Below are positions 1-5,990 of a DNA stretch of 11,914 nt, piece by piece. This DNA comes from Lutibacter sp. UBA4458. Lineage in GTDB: Bacteria > Bacteroidota > Bacteroidia > Flavobacteriales > Flavobacteriaceae. Below the pieces are notes generated by a model. That model saw nothing but the letters and a program-made list of their open reading frames with translations. It made no database searches and was not told where the DNA came from. A program made the translations under genes and the position numbers. Within the stretch, counting starts at the first letter, position 1. The number at the start of each line of letters is the position of its first letter. Location: contig DGOU01000093.1 of the NCBI GenBank assembly GCA_002390165.1, positions 3,261-15,174 on the forward strand, given 5' to 3'.

Positions 1-1
1 G

Positions 2-75
2 TGACCTCGGCAGGATTCAAACCTGCAACCTCTTGAGCCGTAATCAAGTGCACTATTCAGTTATGCTACGAGGCC
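2..75 (-). tRNA. tRNA-Arg (anticodon ACG)
   Basis: The reverse complement folds into a full cloverleaf of 74 nt. It has a 7-bp acceptor stem (GGCCTCG with CGAGGTC, one G-U), a 4-bp D stem (GCAT/GTGC), and a 5-bp anticodon stem (CTTGA/TCAAG) around the loop TTACGGC. The variable loop is AGGTT and the T stem is GCAGG/CCTGC. The anticodon ACG lies at 39-41, which predicts reading of CGN arginine codons after deamination of A34 to inosine by TadA (family knowledge). The discriminator base is A. Only one further base (C) is visible before the window edge, so it cannot be seen whether CCA is encoded. The D loop has A at position 19 and the T loop has U at position 56 in place of the usual G19-C56 pair. 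A promoter lies directly upstream. Confidence 0.95.
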
Positions 76-87
76 TTTTTGCGGGTG

Positions 88-117
88 CAAATATACTATT
101 TTATAATTATTTACAAA
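88..117 (-). promoter_or_regulatory. Bacteroidota-type promoter for tRNA-Arg
   Basis: Read on the minus strand, TATATTTG (88-95) matches the Bacteroidota -7 consensus TAnnTTTG exactly. TTTG (114-117) lies 18 nt upstream as the -33 element. The predicted transcription start falls a few bases before the tRNA 5' end at 75. The -33 element overlaps the last codons of the small minus-strand gene, so the tRNA promoter is embedded in the end of that gene. Confidence 0.65.
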
Positions 118-260
118 CTATTTTTGGTTACAAAATATCTCCAGCCTATAATTGCTAAATGCCATTTTTTAGCTTTTCCCATATCTAACTCTTTTTTTGA
201 AAAACTCGGAAATATAAATTTGTTCAATTTTGCTAAAAGTTTAAATAGTTGTTTTTTCAT
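111..260 (-). CDS. small conserved-looking basic protein, 49 aa
   Basis: On the minus strand an ATG at 260 opens 49 codons ending in TAA at 111-113. The N-terminus is MKKQLFKLLAKLNKFIFPSF, the middle is SKKELDMGKAKKW, and the end is HLAIIGWRYFVTKNSL. The protein is strongly basic, with an amphipathic Lys/Leu-rich first half and a short hydrophobic LAIIGW segment; there is no signal peptidase site. From memory it resembles a family of about 50-residue Flavobacteriaceae proteins (KLLAK-NK--LPSF-KK--D--KA-K-----IIG-RY-VT-N-L), some of which carry the label 'SsrA-binding protein'. That label is doubtful, because real SmpB is about three times longer. The family-like pattern and the gene's position 35 bases before the tRNA argue that it is real. 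Its function is unknown. Confidence 0.7.
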   Translation of the reverse strand: MKKQLFKLLAKLNKFIFPSFSKKELDMGKAKKWHLAIIGWRYFVTKNSL

Positions 261-264
261 TTTA

Positions 265-296
265 CGAAAGTACATAAATATAAAAATCTCACCAAA
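265..296 (-). promoter_or_regulatory. candidate promoter of the small protein gene
   Basis: On the minus strand TACTTTCG (265-272) is one base off the TAnnTTTG -7 element, and TTTG (293-296) lies 20 nt upstream. The -7 element ends only four bases before the ATG at 260, so a transcript from here would be nearly leaderless. A second -7-like match, TATCTTTG on the minus strand at 329-336, lies further upstream without a clear -33 element. The call rests on consensus matching only. Confidence 0.35.
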
Positions 297-308
297 AATG
301 AGATTTTT
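282..308. terminator. A/T-rich hairpin, possible bidirectional terminator
   Basis: A perfect 10-bp inverted repeat, AAAAATCTCA (282-291) and TGAGATTTTT (299-308), encloses a 7-nt loop. Each strand ends its stem in a T run, so it could stop transcription either way. It lies just upstream of the minus-strand small gene with no gene convergent on it, so it may shield the small gene or act as a leader structure. Confidence 0.45.
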
Positions 309-319
309 ATTGTTTTAAC

Positions 320-780
320 GTTAAAAGGCAAAGATAAAACTAACAATACTTAAAACTAGTTTTGTTACTAAAGCGAAAATTGTAATCATAATTAAATAGG
401 TTTTAGGTTAATAATTAGTGTTTTTTTTCATTCTTTATATAAGATAATTCAAGTTTATTGATGTTTCCAACTAATTTTAAGTGTTTTTATATAATTAAAT
501 TACAAATGATAACTAAATAACAATAATGATTTATACATGTTTAATTAATGCTAGGGAGAAGTTATAAATGATAAGTAGTAATTTGTTAATAGTTTAAAAT
601 TGTAATTAAGTAATGGAACGTTTTAATAACAATGTATAAAGTAAAGGAAATTTGGTGGTGAAAATTGCTGAATAATGGCTGTTAGATTTTTGTAGTGTAA
701 AATAACTCAAGTTTTTATTTTAAATAATATGAAGTTTTATTATTCTATTGTAGATATAGTAAATACACTTTTTAATTCTA
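320..780. other. intergenic region without recognisable gene
   Basis: About 460 bases of very AT-rich sequence with frequent stops in all frames and no codon pattern or protein motif that I recognise. No RNA gene fold was spotted. It separates the minus-strand small gene and tRNA from the plus-strand antiporter. A minus-strand -7-like match lies at 329-336. Otherwise I see nothing in it. Confidence 0.5.
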
Positions 781-781
781 T

Positions 782-789
782 TATATTTG
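782..789 (+). promoter_or_regulatory. candidate -7 element of the antiporter gene
   Basis: TATATTTG matches TAnnTTTG exactly and ends 13 bases before the ATG at 803, which implies a very short leader. No convincing TTG/TTTG -33 element is present at the usual distance, so the assignment is tentative. Confidence 0.4.
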
Positions 790-802
790 ACAAAAAAAAT
801 AA

Positions 803-1744
803 ATGAATTTACTTTTAATTGTAGTTGGCTTAGGATTATTAATTTTTGGAGGGCATTGGTTGCTAAAATCTGCAGTTGGATTTTCATTACGATTAAATAT
901 ACCAAAAATTATTATTGGAATGACGGTAGTTTCATTTGCTACTTCGGCTCCTGAATTAATTGTAAGCGTTAAATCTGCATTGGAGAACCATGCAGATATA
1001 GCTTTTGGTAATGTAATTGGTTCCAATATTGCTAACTTAGGATTTGTACTGGCAATAACAGTCATGTTGTCAACAATAAGTGTTGAAAAAAGTTTTTACA
1101 GAACCGATTGGCCAGTTATGATGTTAGCATCCGTATTGTTATATGGTTTTATTGCTTATGATGGTATTTTGCAAAGTTATGAAGGAGTTATTTTAGTTGT
1201 ATTTCTTATTATATTTCTAGTTTATTTATTGAAATTTCAAAAAAATGCAGTTGTTGAAGAGCTTGATGAGGAAGCTGAGAATTTACCGACTTTTAAAATT
1301 TTCTTGTATTTTATAATTGGAGGTGTTGCCCTTTGGGGAGGCTCAGAATTATTAATTAATGGCGCAGTTGGAATGGCTAAATTCTATAATGTAAGCGAAC
1401 GTATTATTGGGGTAACCATAGTTTCTATAGGAACAAGTATTCCGGAACTGGCGGCTTCGGTTATTGCAGTTTTAAAGAAAGAAAAAGCAATATCCTTAGG
1501 TAACTTAATAGGTTCTAATATTTTTAATATTTTAGCTGTATTAGGTATTACTTCTATAATTACTCCTATAAAAGTGGTAGATAGTGGCTTGTTAACAAAT
1601 GATATTTATTGGATGCTTGGTACGGCCCTTATCATTTTTCCATTAACTTTTATACCTGTTAAAATGAAATTATCATGGAAAGAAGGAGTTATTTTAATAT
1701 TTATATATATATCATTTATATTTAGCACATTATTGTTTAAATAA
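803..1744 (+). CDS. calcium/sodium antiporter, CaCA family (YrbG-like)
   Basis: A 313-residue polytopic inner-membrane protein of the usual length for bacterial YrbG-type cation exchangers. These exchange Ca2+ or other cations against Na+ or H+. The two inverted halves characteristic of the family are obvious. The alpha-1 motif is GMTVVSFATSAPEL (39-52), followed by GNVIGSNI (69-76). The alpha-2 motif is GVTIVSIGTSIPEL (203-216), followed by GNLIGSNI (233-240). The conserved acidic residues E51 and E215 in the SAPE/SIPE signatures are the expected cation ligands. An acidic loop EELDEEAEN (152-160) separates the halves. About ten hydrophobic segments are visible. The ATG at 803 starts directly in the first membrane helix, as is normal for the family. 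It stands alone, followed by a strong terminator. The ion specificity cannot be told from the sequence. Confidence 0.93.
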   Translation: MNLLLIVVGLGLLIFGGHWLLKSAVGFSLRLNIPKIIIGMTVVSFATSAPELIVSVKSALENHADIAFGNVIGSNIANLGFVLAITVMLSTISVEKSFYRTDWPVMMLASVLLYGFIAYDGILQSYEGVILVVFLIIFLVYLLKFQKNAVVEELDEEAENLPTFKIFLYFIIGGVALWGGSELLINGAVGMAKFYNVSERIIGVTIVSIGTSIPELAASVIAVLKKEKAISLGNLIGSNIFNILAVLGITSIITPIKVVDSGLLTNDIYWMLGTALIIFPLTFIPVKMKLSWKEGVILIFIYISFIFSTLLFK

Positions 1745-1790
1745 TGTAAAAAATAGGGTTAAAAACTGGTTAATACGTAAAAAAATATTT

Positions 1791-1822
1791 TAACCCCTAA
1801 TTTTTTAGGGGTTATATTTTTT
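1791..1822 (+). terminator. intrinsic terminator after the antiporter gene
   Basis: TAACCCCTAA (1791-1800) pairs with TTAGGGGTTA (1805-1814) across a TTTT loop and is followed by a T-rich run. It lies 46 bases after the antiporter stop and about 65 bases before glnN. The upstream sequence GGGTTAAAA (1756-1764) is complementary to TTTTAACCC (1788-1796), which overlaps the left arm, so an alternative fold is possible. Confidence 0.8.
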
Positions 1823-1839
1823 AATATAAAAAAATAATT

Positions 1840-1847
1840 TAGATTTG
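1840..1847 (+). promoter_or_regulatory. candidate -7 element of glnN
   Basis: TAGATTTG matches the TAnnTTTG consensus and lies 32 bases before the glnN ATG. That predicts a leader of about 25 nt. No clear -33 TTTG is seen. The expected position falls in or just after the terminator of the preceding gene. Confidence 0.45.
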
Positions 1848-1879
1848 TACTATTATAATTATGTAACAAAACAGTACTT

Positions 1880-4066
1880 ATGTCTAAAATTCGTTTTAAA
1901 GCTCTTTCTGAAACCTTAAACAGAAAACCAATTGAAGTAGTAGAAAATACCAAACGATCTGTATTATTTGGTGAAAATGTTTTTGATGAAACTTCCATGC
2001 GCCAATATTTAACAAAAGATGCCTATATAGGTGTTATGAGTGCTATTGGAAAAGGAACAAAAATTGACAGAAAAATTGCCGATCAGGTTTCTGCAGCTAT
2101 GAAAGAATGGTCACTAGCTAAAGGAGTAACCCATTATACACACTGGTTTCAGCCATTAACTGGTGCAACCGCAGAAAAACATGATGCATTTTTTGAAACT
2201 ATTGGTGGTGGTTTAGCTATTGAAAAATTTGGTGGAGGACAATTGGTACAGCAAGAACCAGATGCATCTAGTTTTCCAAACGGAGGTATTAGAAATACGT
2301 TTGAAGCCCGTGGTTATACTGCTTGGGATCCAACTTCACCTGCTTTTATTTATGGAACCACTTTATGTATTCCTACTATTTTTATTTCTTACACAGGTGA
2401 GGCGTTAGATTATAAAACACCATTGTTAAGAGCTTTACAATCCGTGGATAAAGCAGCAACAGATGTTTGTAAATACTTTGATAAAAATGTTAGAAAAGTA
2501 ACTTCTTCTTTAGGATGGGAGCAAGAATATTTTTTAATTGATAAGGCGTTAGCAGCTAGCAGACCAGATATTACATTAACAGGTAGAACTTTAGTTGGAC
2601 ATTCTCCTGCTAAAGGGCAACAGCTAGATGATCATTATTTTGGTTCTATTCCAACAAGAGCATTAAATTTTATGCGCGAATTAGAAACGGAATGTATGCT
2701 TTTGGGTATTCCAGTAAAAACTCGCCATAATGAAGTAGCTCCTAATCAGTTTGAATTAGCACCAATTTATGAAGAGTCTAATTTAGCGGTAGATCATAAC
2801 TCATTACTAATGGATGTTATGGGAAAAGTTGGTTCTCGTCATAATTTTAAAGTGTTATTTCACGAAAAACCATTTGCAGGTATAAATGGTTCAGGTAAAC
2901 ATAATAACTGGTCTTTGGCAACAGACACCGGAGTTAACTTATTAGGTCCTGGAAAAACTCCGATGAGTAATTTGCAATTTTTAACCTTTTTTATTAATAC
3001 TATAAAAGCTGTTAATGATAATGAGGAATTACTTCGTGCTTCTATTGCATCTGCAAGTAATGATCATAGGTTAGGCGCTAATGAAGCACCGCCAGCAATT
3101 ATCTCCGTTTTTATTGGAGAACAACTTACTAAAGTTTTAAATGAATTAGAAGGAGTAACTAATGGTAAATTATCTCCTGAGGAAAAAACCGATTTAAAAT
3201 TAAATGTGGTGGGTAAAATACCGGATGTACTTTTAGATAATACCGATAGAAATAGAACTTCGCCATTTGCCTTTACAGGAAATAAGTTTGAATTTAGAGC
3301 TGTTGGTTCTACGGCAAATTGTGCAAACCCGATGACCATTTTAAATACTATTGTTGCAAAACAATTAAAAGATTTTAAAGTAGAAGTAGATGCTTTAATT
3401 GAAAAAATGGATTTAAAGAAAGATGAAGCAATTTTTAACGTGTTACGAGAATATATTAAACAATCTAAAAGTATTTTATTTGAAGGAAATGGTTATGGTG
3501 ATGCTTGGGAAAAAGAAGCTAAAAAAAGAAATTTAAGCAATAATAAAACTACACCAGTAGCATTAAAGGTTAAGGTTGCTGAAAAATCTATTAAGCTATT
3601 CGAAGAAATGGGTGTAATGAGTAAAATTGAAGCAGAGGCTCGTTATGAAATTGAAATTGAAGAATATACCTTGCGTATTCAAATAGAATCTAGAGCATTA
3701 GGCGATATTGCAGGTAATCATATTGTGCCAACTGCAATTAAATATCAAAATTTGTTAATTAAAAACGTAAAAGGATTAAAAGATATTTTTGGTAAAGATT
3801 ATAAAAAACATGCTGATGAACAGTTACAGTTAATTACTAAAATTTCAAAACATATTGAAGGCTTACATGCTAAAATTGATGATATGCTTGCCGCCAGAAA
3901 AAAAGCAAATAAAATTGAAGATTTTGAAAAGAAAGCAGAAGCTTATTGTAATAAGGTGAAGCCTTATTTCGATGAAATTAGATACCATTGCGATAAATTA
4001 GAATTAATGGTAGATGATGAAATTTGGCCACTCACTAAATACCGTGAAATTTTATTTACTAGATAA
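1880..4066 (+). CDS. glnN: glutamine synthetase type III
   Basis: Makes L-glutamine from glutamate, ammonia and ATP in the cytoplasm; class III enzymes form dodecamers. The 728-residue length matches Bacteroidota GSIII (about 730), far above the roughly 450 of GSI. The start MSKIRFKALSE and the N-terminal region to about residue 200 are typical of the GSIII-specific domain. The catalytic beta-grasp/GS domain shows WEQEYFLID (213-221), NEVAPNQFELAP (284-295), HEKPFAGINGSGKHNNWS (328-345) and FEFRAVGS (470-477). These hold the metal-binding glutamates and the ATP/ammonia site residues expected for the family. The C-terminal part (about 500-700) is rich in charged helices, as usual. It is monocistronic: its own -7 element precedes it and a strong terminator follows. 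No glnB/amt partner is adjacent. No missing motif or frameshift is seen. Confidence 0.97.
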   Translation: MSKIRFKALSETLNRKPIEVVENTKRSVLFGENVFDETSMRQYLTKDAYIGVMSAIGKGTKIDRKIADQVSAAMKEWSLAKGVTHYTHWFQPLTGATAEKHDAFFETIGGGLAIEKFGGGQLVQQEPDASSFPNGGIRNTFEARGYTAWDPTSPAFIYGTTLCIPTIFISYTGEALDYKTPLLRALQSVDKAATDVCKYFDKNVRKVTSSLGWEQEYFLIDKALAASRPDITLTGRTLVGHSPAKGQQLDDHYFGSIPTRALNFMRELETECMLLGIPVKTRHNEVAPNQFELAPIYEESNLAVDHNSLLMDVMGKVGSRHNFKVLFHEKPFAGINGSGKHNNWSLATDTGVNLLGPGKTPMSNLQFLTFFINTIKAVNDNEELLRASIASASNDHRLGANEAPPAIISVFIGEQLTKVLNELEGVTNGKLSPEEKTDLKLNVVGKIPDVLLDNTDRNRTSPFAFTGNKFEFRAVGSTANCANPMTILNTIVAKQLKDFKVEVDALIEKMDLKKDEAIFNVLREYIKQSKSILFEGNGYGDAWEKEAKKRNLSNNKTTPVALKVKVAEKSIKLFEEMGVMSKIEAEARYEIEIEEYTLRIQIESRALGDIAGNHIVPTAIKYQNLLIKNVKGLKDIFGKDYKKHADEQLQLITKISKHIEGLHAKIDDMLAARKKANKIEDFEKKAEAYCNKVKPYFDEIRYHCDKLELMVDDEIWPLTKYREILFTR

Positions 4067-4089
4067 AAACCAGTTTTCATACTAAAAAT

Positions 4090-4118
4090 AAAATCCGCAT
4101 TTTTGCGGATTTTTTTTG
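4090..4118 (+). terminator. intrinsic terminator after glnN
   Basis: AAAATCCGCA (4090-4099) pairs with TGCGGATTTT (4104-4113) across a TTTT loop, followed by further T residues. It starts 23 bases after the glnN stop and separates glnN from the amyloid locus. Confidence 0.88.
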
Positions 4119-4445
4119 CTTTTATATTTTGCTTTTAATAAGTTTAAAAGTTAAAATAGGTTACTTTTTAACCTTTTTGTTAAATACAAAAACGAGTTTT
4201 TAATTCAAAAAAAGAAATATTTTAACCTATTTATTAGCTAAGTATTATCTCCATTTGTTAACCTAAATTATCTATTCATTTATAATTACATACTAATAGT
4301 CTAACAACCCTATAGACTATGGAGCAATTGTTACTCAATAGATTGATTCTAAATTACTTAAAAACAGATGTTTATCTTTTGAAAAAAACTAAAAACCTAG
4401 TTGCATTTGATTGTTTTTTAATTAAAGCAAGTAGTTGTTTTAAAT
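4119..4445. other. long intergenic region upstream of the first curlin gene
   Basis: AT-rich, with no gene I can support. It contains an 8-bp inverted repeat (4296-4303 with 4313-4320, spacer 9), which could be an operator or a weak hairpin, and several TTTAACCT-like stretches. Its length of nearly 500 bases up to the curlin ATG fits a heavily regulated promoter region like that of the E. coli csg intergenic region, but that is an inference from context. Confidence 0.4.
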
Positions 4446-4514
4446 TTCCCCTTAGTATTTAACCCCACGTTTAAACCTCAAAAAAAATTGTTTTACCCGT
4501 GCATATAAGTTTAT
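4446..4514 (+). promoter_or_regulatory. C-tract regulatory block upstream of the first curlin gene (copy A)
   Basis: Short C tracts start at 4448, 4463, 4476 and 4496 in otherwise AT-rich DNA. The block can be aligned with 5827-5897 upstream of the second curlin gene. Shared pieces are TTCCCC, CCCCAC followed by GTTTAAA, AATTGT then TTACCC, and TAAGTTTAT. The last lies exactly 43 bases after the CCCCAC start in both copies. Conservation between two otherwise diverged upstream regions suggests binding sites for a shared activator, or an alternative promoter. Confidence 0.55.
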
Positions 4515-4556
4515 GGCCTTTTTTCGAAAAAATACGTTTTTTTGAAAGAAAACGAA

Positions 4557-4613
4557 TTCCCCCTATAAATTAACAGGCAAATTAATTATTTACTAATATT
4601 TAAAATTTTTATT
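4557..4613 (+). promoter_or_regulatory. core promoter and leader of the first curlin gene
   Basis: TTCCCCCTATA is centred about 52 bases before the ATG and matches TTCCCTTATA at the same distance from the second curlin ATG; TATA begins exactly 50 bases before the start codon in both. The leader TATTTACTAAT (4587-4597), then TAAAATTTTTATT directly before the ATG, is nearly identical in both genes. This points to a common promoter type and a common translation-initiation leader. No exact TAnnTTTG element is present. Confidence 0.5.
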
Positions 4614-5613
4614 ATGAAAAAACTTATGTTAAGTACATTAGTACTTATGTGTGGAACAATTATGTTTGCAAAAAAATTCAAACGATTTAACACAAACTAT
4701 AACTGGTAATTTTAATACTACTGTTAATGGAGATCAAAATGGATCAAATAATATTGGTGCACAAACAATTACTGGAGACTCTAATTATTCTTTATTTAAA
4801 TCTACTGGTAACTGGAATACTGTAACACAAGAAGCAACAGGAGATTCAAATACATTAAGAACTTACCAAACAGGTAGTGTAAATACAGCATCTCAAACTG
4901 CTGGAGATGGTTCAATTGAAAGTTTAAGAGATAAATCTTATATAACTCAAATAGGTAATAATAATATGGTTACATCTACGCAACAAGATCATGGATGGGA
5001 TGGTACATTGTTAAATCATTATAATTACTCCAATCAATATCAAAATGGAAACGGTAACAATTCCACTGTAATGCAAAAGGGGTATATGCAAAGTGCAACC
5101 GTAACTACCAATGGAAATGTTAATACTGCTAATATAGACCAATTTAATGGAAATAATACGGCAAGTATAACCCAAACAGGTAATAACAACTGGGCATTAT
5201 CTCAAAATTCTGCACGTTTTAATACTAACCGTATAACCCAAATGGGCAACAACAATTATGCTTTTGCCAGAACCACTGCTGGAAATTCTAATAAAATAAC
5301 AGTTAAACAGTTAAGCGGTAACTCTAATATTTCAACTACATATGTTGATGGAGCTTCAAATACTGTTAATGCAACTCAAACAGGTTCATTAAATATTTCT
5401 GGTAACAACCCTTATTATAGTGTTGGTTATGGTATTGATATTCTAGGTGATGGAAACACTGTTAATTTAAGACAGACTGGGAATTCTAATATTGCTGGAC
5501 AAGGTGTAATTGGTAATAACAATACTTATAATTTAACCCAAACAGGTAATAATAATACATCTATTCAAACAGTTTCAGGTAATGGTAATAATTTCATCGT
5601 TACTCAACATTAA
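4614..5613 (+). CDS. csgA: CsgA-like curlin fibre subunit, frameshifted between signal peptide and body
   Basis: Two frames together make one curlin subunit. The ATG at 4614, in the same leader as the second curlin gene, opens a classical Sec signal peptide of 19 codons ending GTIMFA. It then runs into a stop about 13 codons later. The secreted body continues in the +1 frame from about 4672 (KNSNDLTQ) to the TAA at 5611-5613. One A fewer in the A7 tract at 4670-4676 would join them into 332 residues. The body is a chain of Gln/Asn/Gly-rich curlin repeats of about 22 residues in two halves, for example ITQTGNNNWALSQ, ITQMGNNNYAFAR, NLTQTGNNNTSIQT, ending FIVTQH. It has no cysteine. By family analogy it is exported through CsgG and polymerises as cross-beta fibres outside the cell. 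The body frame alone has only a GTG (4651) and no signal peptide. The frameshift may be a sequencing error, phase variation or a disabled gene. Confidence 0.82.
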
Positions 5614-5633
5614 AATAAACCATAAAAATAGAG

Positions 5634-5652
5634 AACTAGTATTTTACTAGTT
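5634..5652 (+). repeat. AT-rich hairpin after the first curlin gene
   Basis: AACTAGTA (5634-5641) and TACTAGTT (5645-5652) form an 8-bp stem with a 3-nt loop, 20 bases after the stop codon. It precedes the stronger terminator and may stabilise the 3' end of the subunit mRNA. Confidence 0.45.
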
Positions 5653-5659
5653 TATTTAA

Positions 5660-5688
5660 AAAAAAACCTGCAAATCGCAGGTTTTTTT
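5660..5688 (+). terminator. intrinsic terminator after the first curlin gene
   Basis: An A run and CCTGC (to 5671) pair with GCAGG (5677-5681) and seven T residues across the loop AAATC, a clear Rho-independent terminator. It makes the first curlin gene a separate transcription unit from the second curlin gene and the export genes. Confidence 0.88.
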
Positions 5689-5826
5689 CTTTTTACTACA
5701 TTTTGTTGTTATAATTTAACGGTTTATCAATTTATATAACTGTTATTTTGTATAGTTATAATTTTAATATACATTAGCTAACGATTGTAAGGTTAAAAAT
5801 TACAATTATTTAGTTCCCAGGTTAGA

Positions 5827-5897
5827 TTCCCCGGAATAAAAATTGCCCCACTGTTTAAATCCCACAAATTGTATTACCCCATTAAAATTAAGTTTAT
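5827..5897 (+). promoter_or_regulatory. C-tract regulatory block upstream of the second curlin gene (copy B)
   Basis: Counterpart of 4446-4514. C tracts start at 5829, 5846, 5861 and 5877 (spacing 17, 15, 16), with a further CCC at 5816. It includes the near-palindrome ATTCC-CC-GGAAT (5826-5837), CCCCACTGTTTAAATCCC, AATTGTATTACCCC and TAAGTTTAT (5889-5897). The roughly 15-16 base spacing of the tracts suggests an array of repeated protein-binding sites; this is an inference. Confidence 0.55.
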
Positions 5898-5930
5898 AAA
5901 ACTTTATTAAAGCTATGTTTTTAATAATAG

Positions 5931-5990
5931 TTAATTCCCTTATAGATTTATATTGTTATTATTTTATTTACTAATGTTAAAATTTTTATT
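5931..5990 (+). promoter_or_regulatory. core promoter and leader of the second curlin gene
   Basis: AATTCCCTTATA (5933-5944) and the leader TATTTACTAAT (5965-5975), followed by TAAAATTTTTATT to the ATG, match the leader of the first curlin gene. TAGATTTA (5943-5950) is one base from the TAnnTTTG -7 consensus, predicting a leader of about 35 nt. The rest of 5690-5826 holds only an inverted repeat TATAACT/AGTTATA (5735-5760). Confidence 0.5.

Noticed and set aside
79..318. Plus-strand open frame of 79 codons
   Set aside because: It begins with a non-ATG codon in the tRNA leader and overlaps the convincing minus-strand small gene. Its hydrophobic look comes from the antisense of Lys/Leu codons.
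781..1065. Minus-strand open frame opposite the start of the antiporter gene
   Set aside because: Antisense shadow of a clear CaCA protein; no independent motif.
4319..4462. Open frame of 47 codons (MEQLLLNRLILNY...) in the region upstream of the first curlin gene
   Set aside because: No signal peptide, no family pattern, and it runs into the shared C-tract block. It looks like a chance open frame in AT-rich DNA, but comparison with relatives could rescue it.
4120..4613. Mobile element or attachment site next to the tRNA or before the curlin genes
   Set aside because: No transposase, integrase, terminal inverted repeats or duplicated tRNA end were seen.
4651..4677. GTG at 4651 as the true start of the first curlin gene
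   Set aside because: It would give a subunit without signal peptide in a system that needs Sec export. The conserved leader and signal peptide at 4614 are far better evidence.
4670..5613. Low-complexity Asn/Gln-rich repeats as a CRISPR or satellite array
   Set aside because: The repetition is at protein level with diverged codons; there are no identical DNA repeats with spacers.
5735..5760. Inverted repeat TATAACT/AGTTATA as an operator
   Set aside because: Short and made of A/T words that are common by chance here, and there is no counterpart before the first curlin gene.
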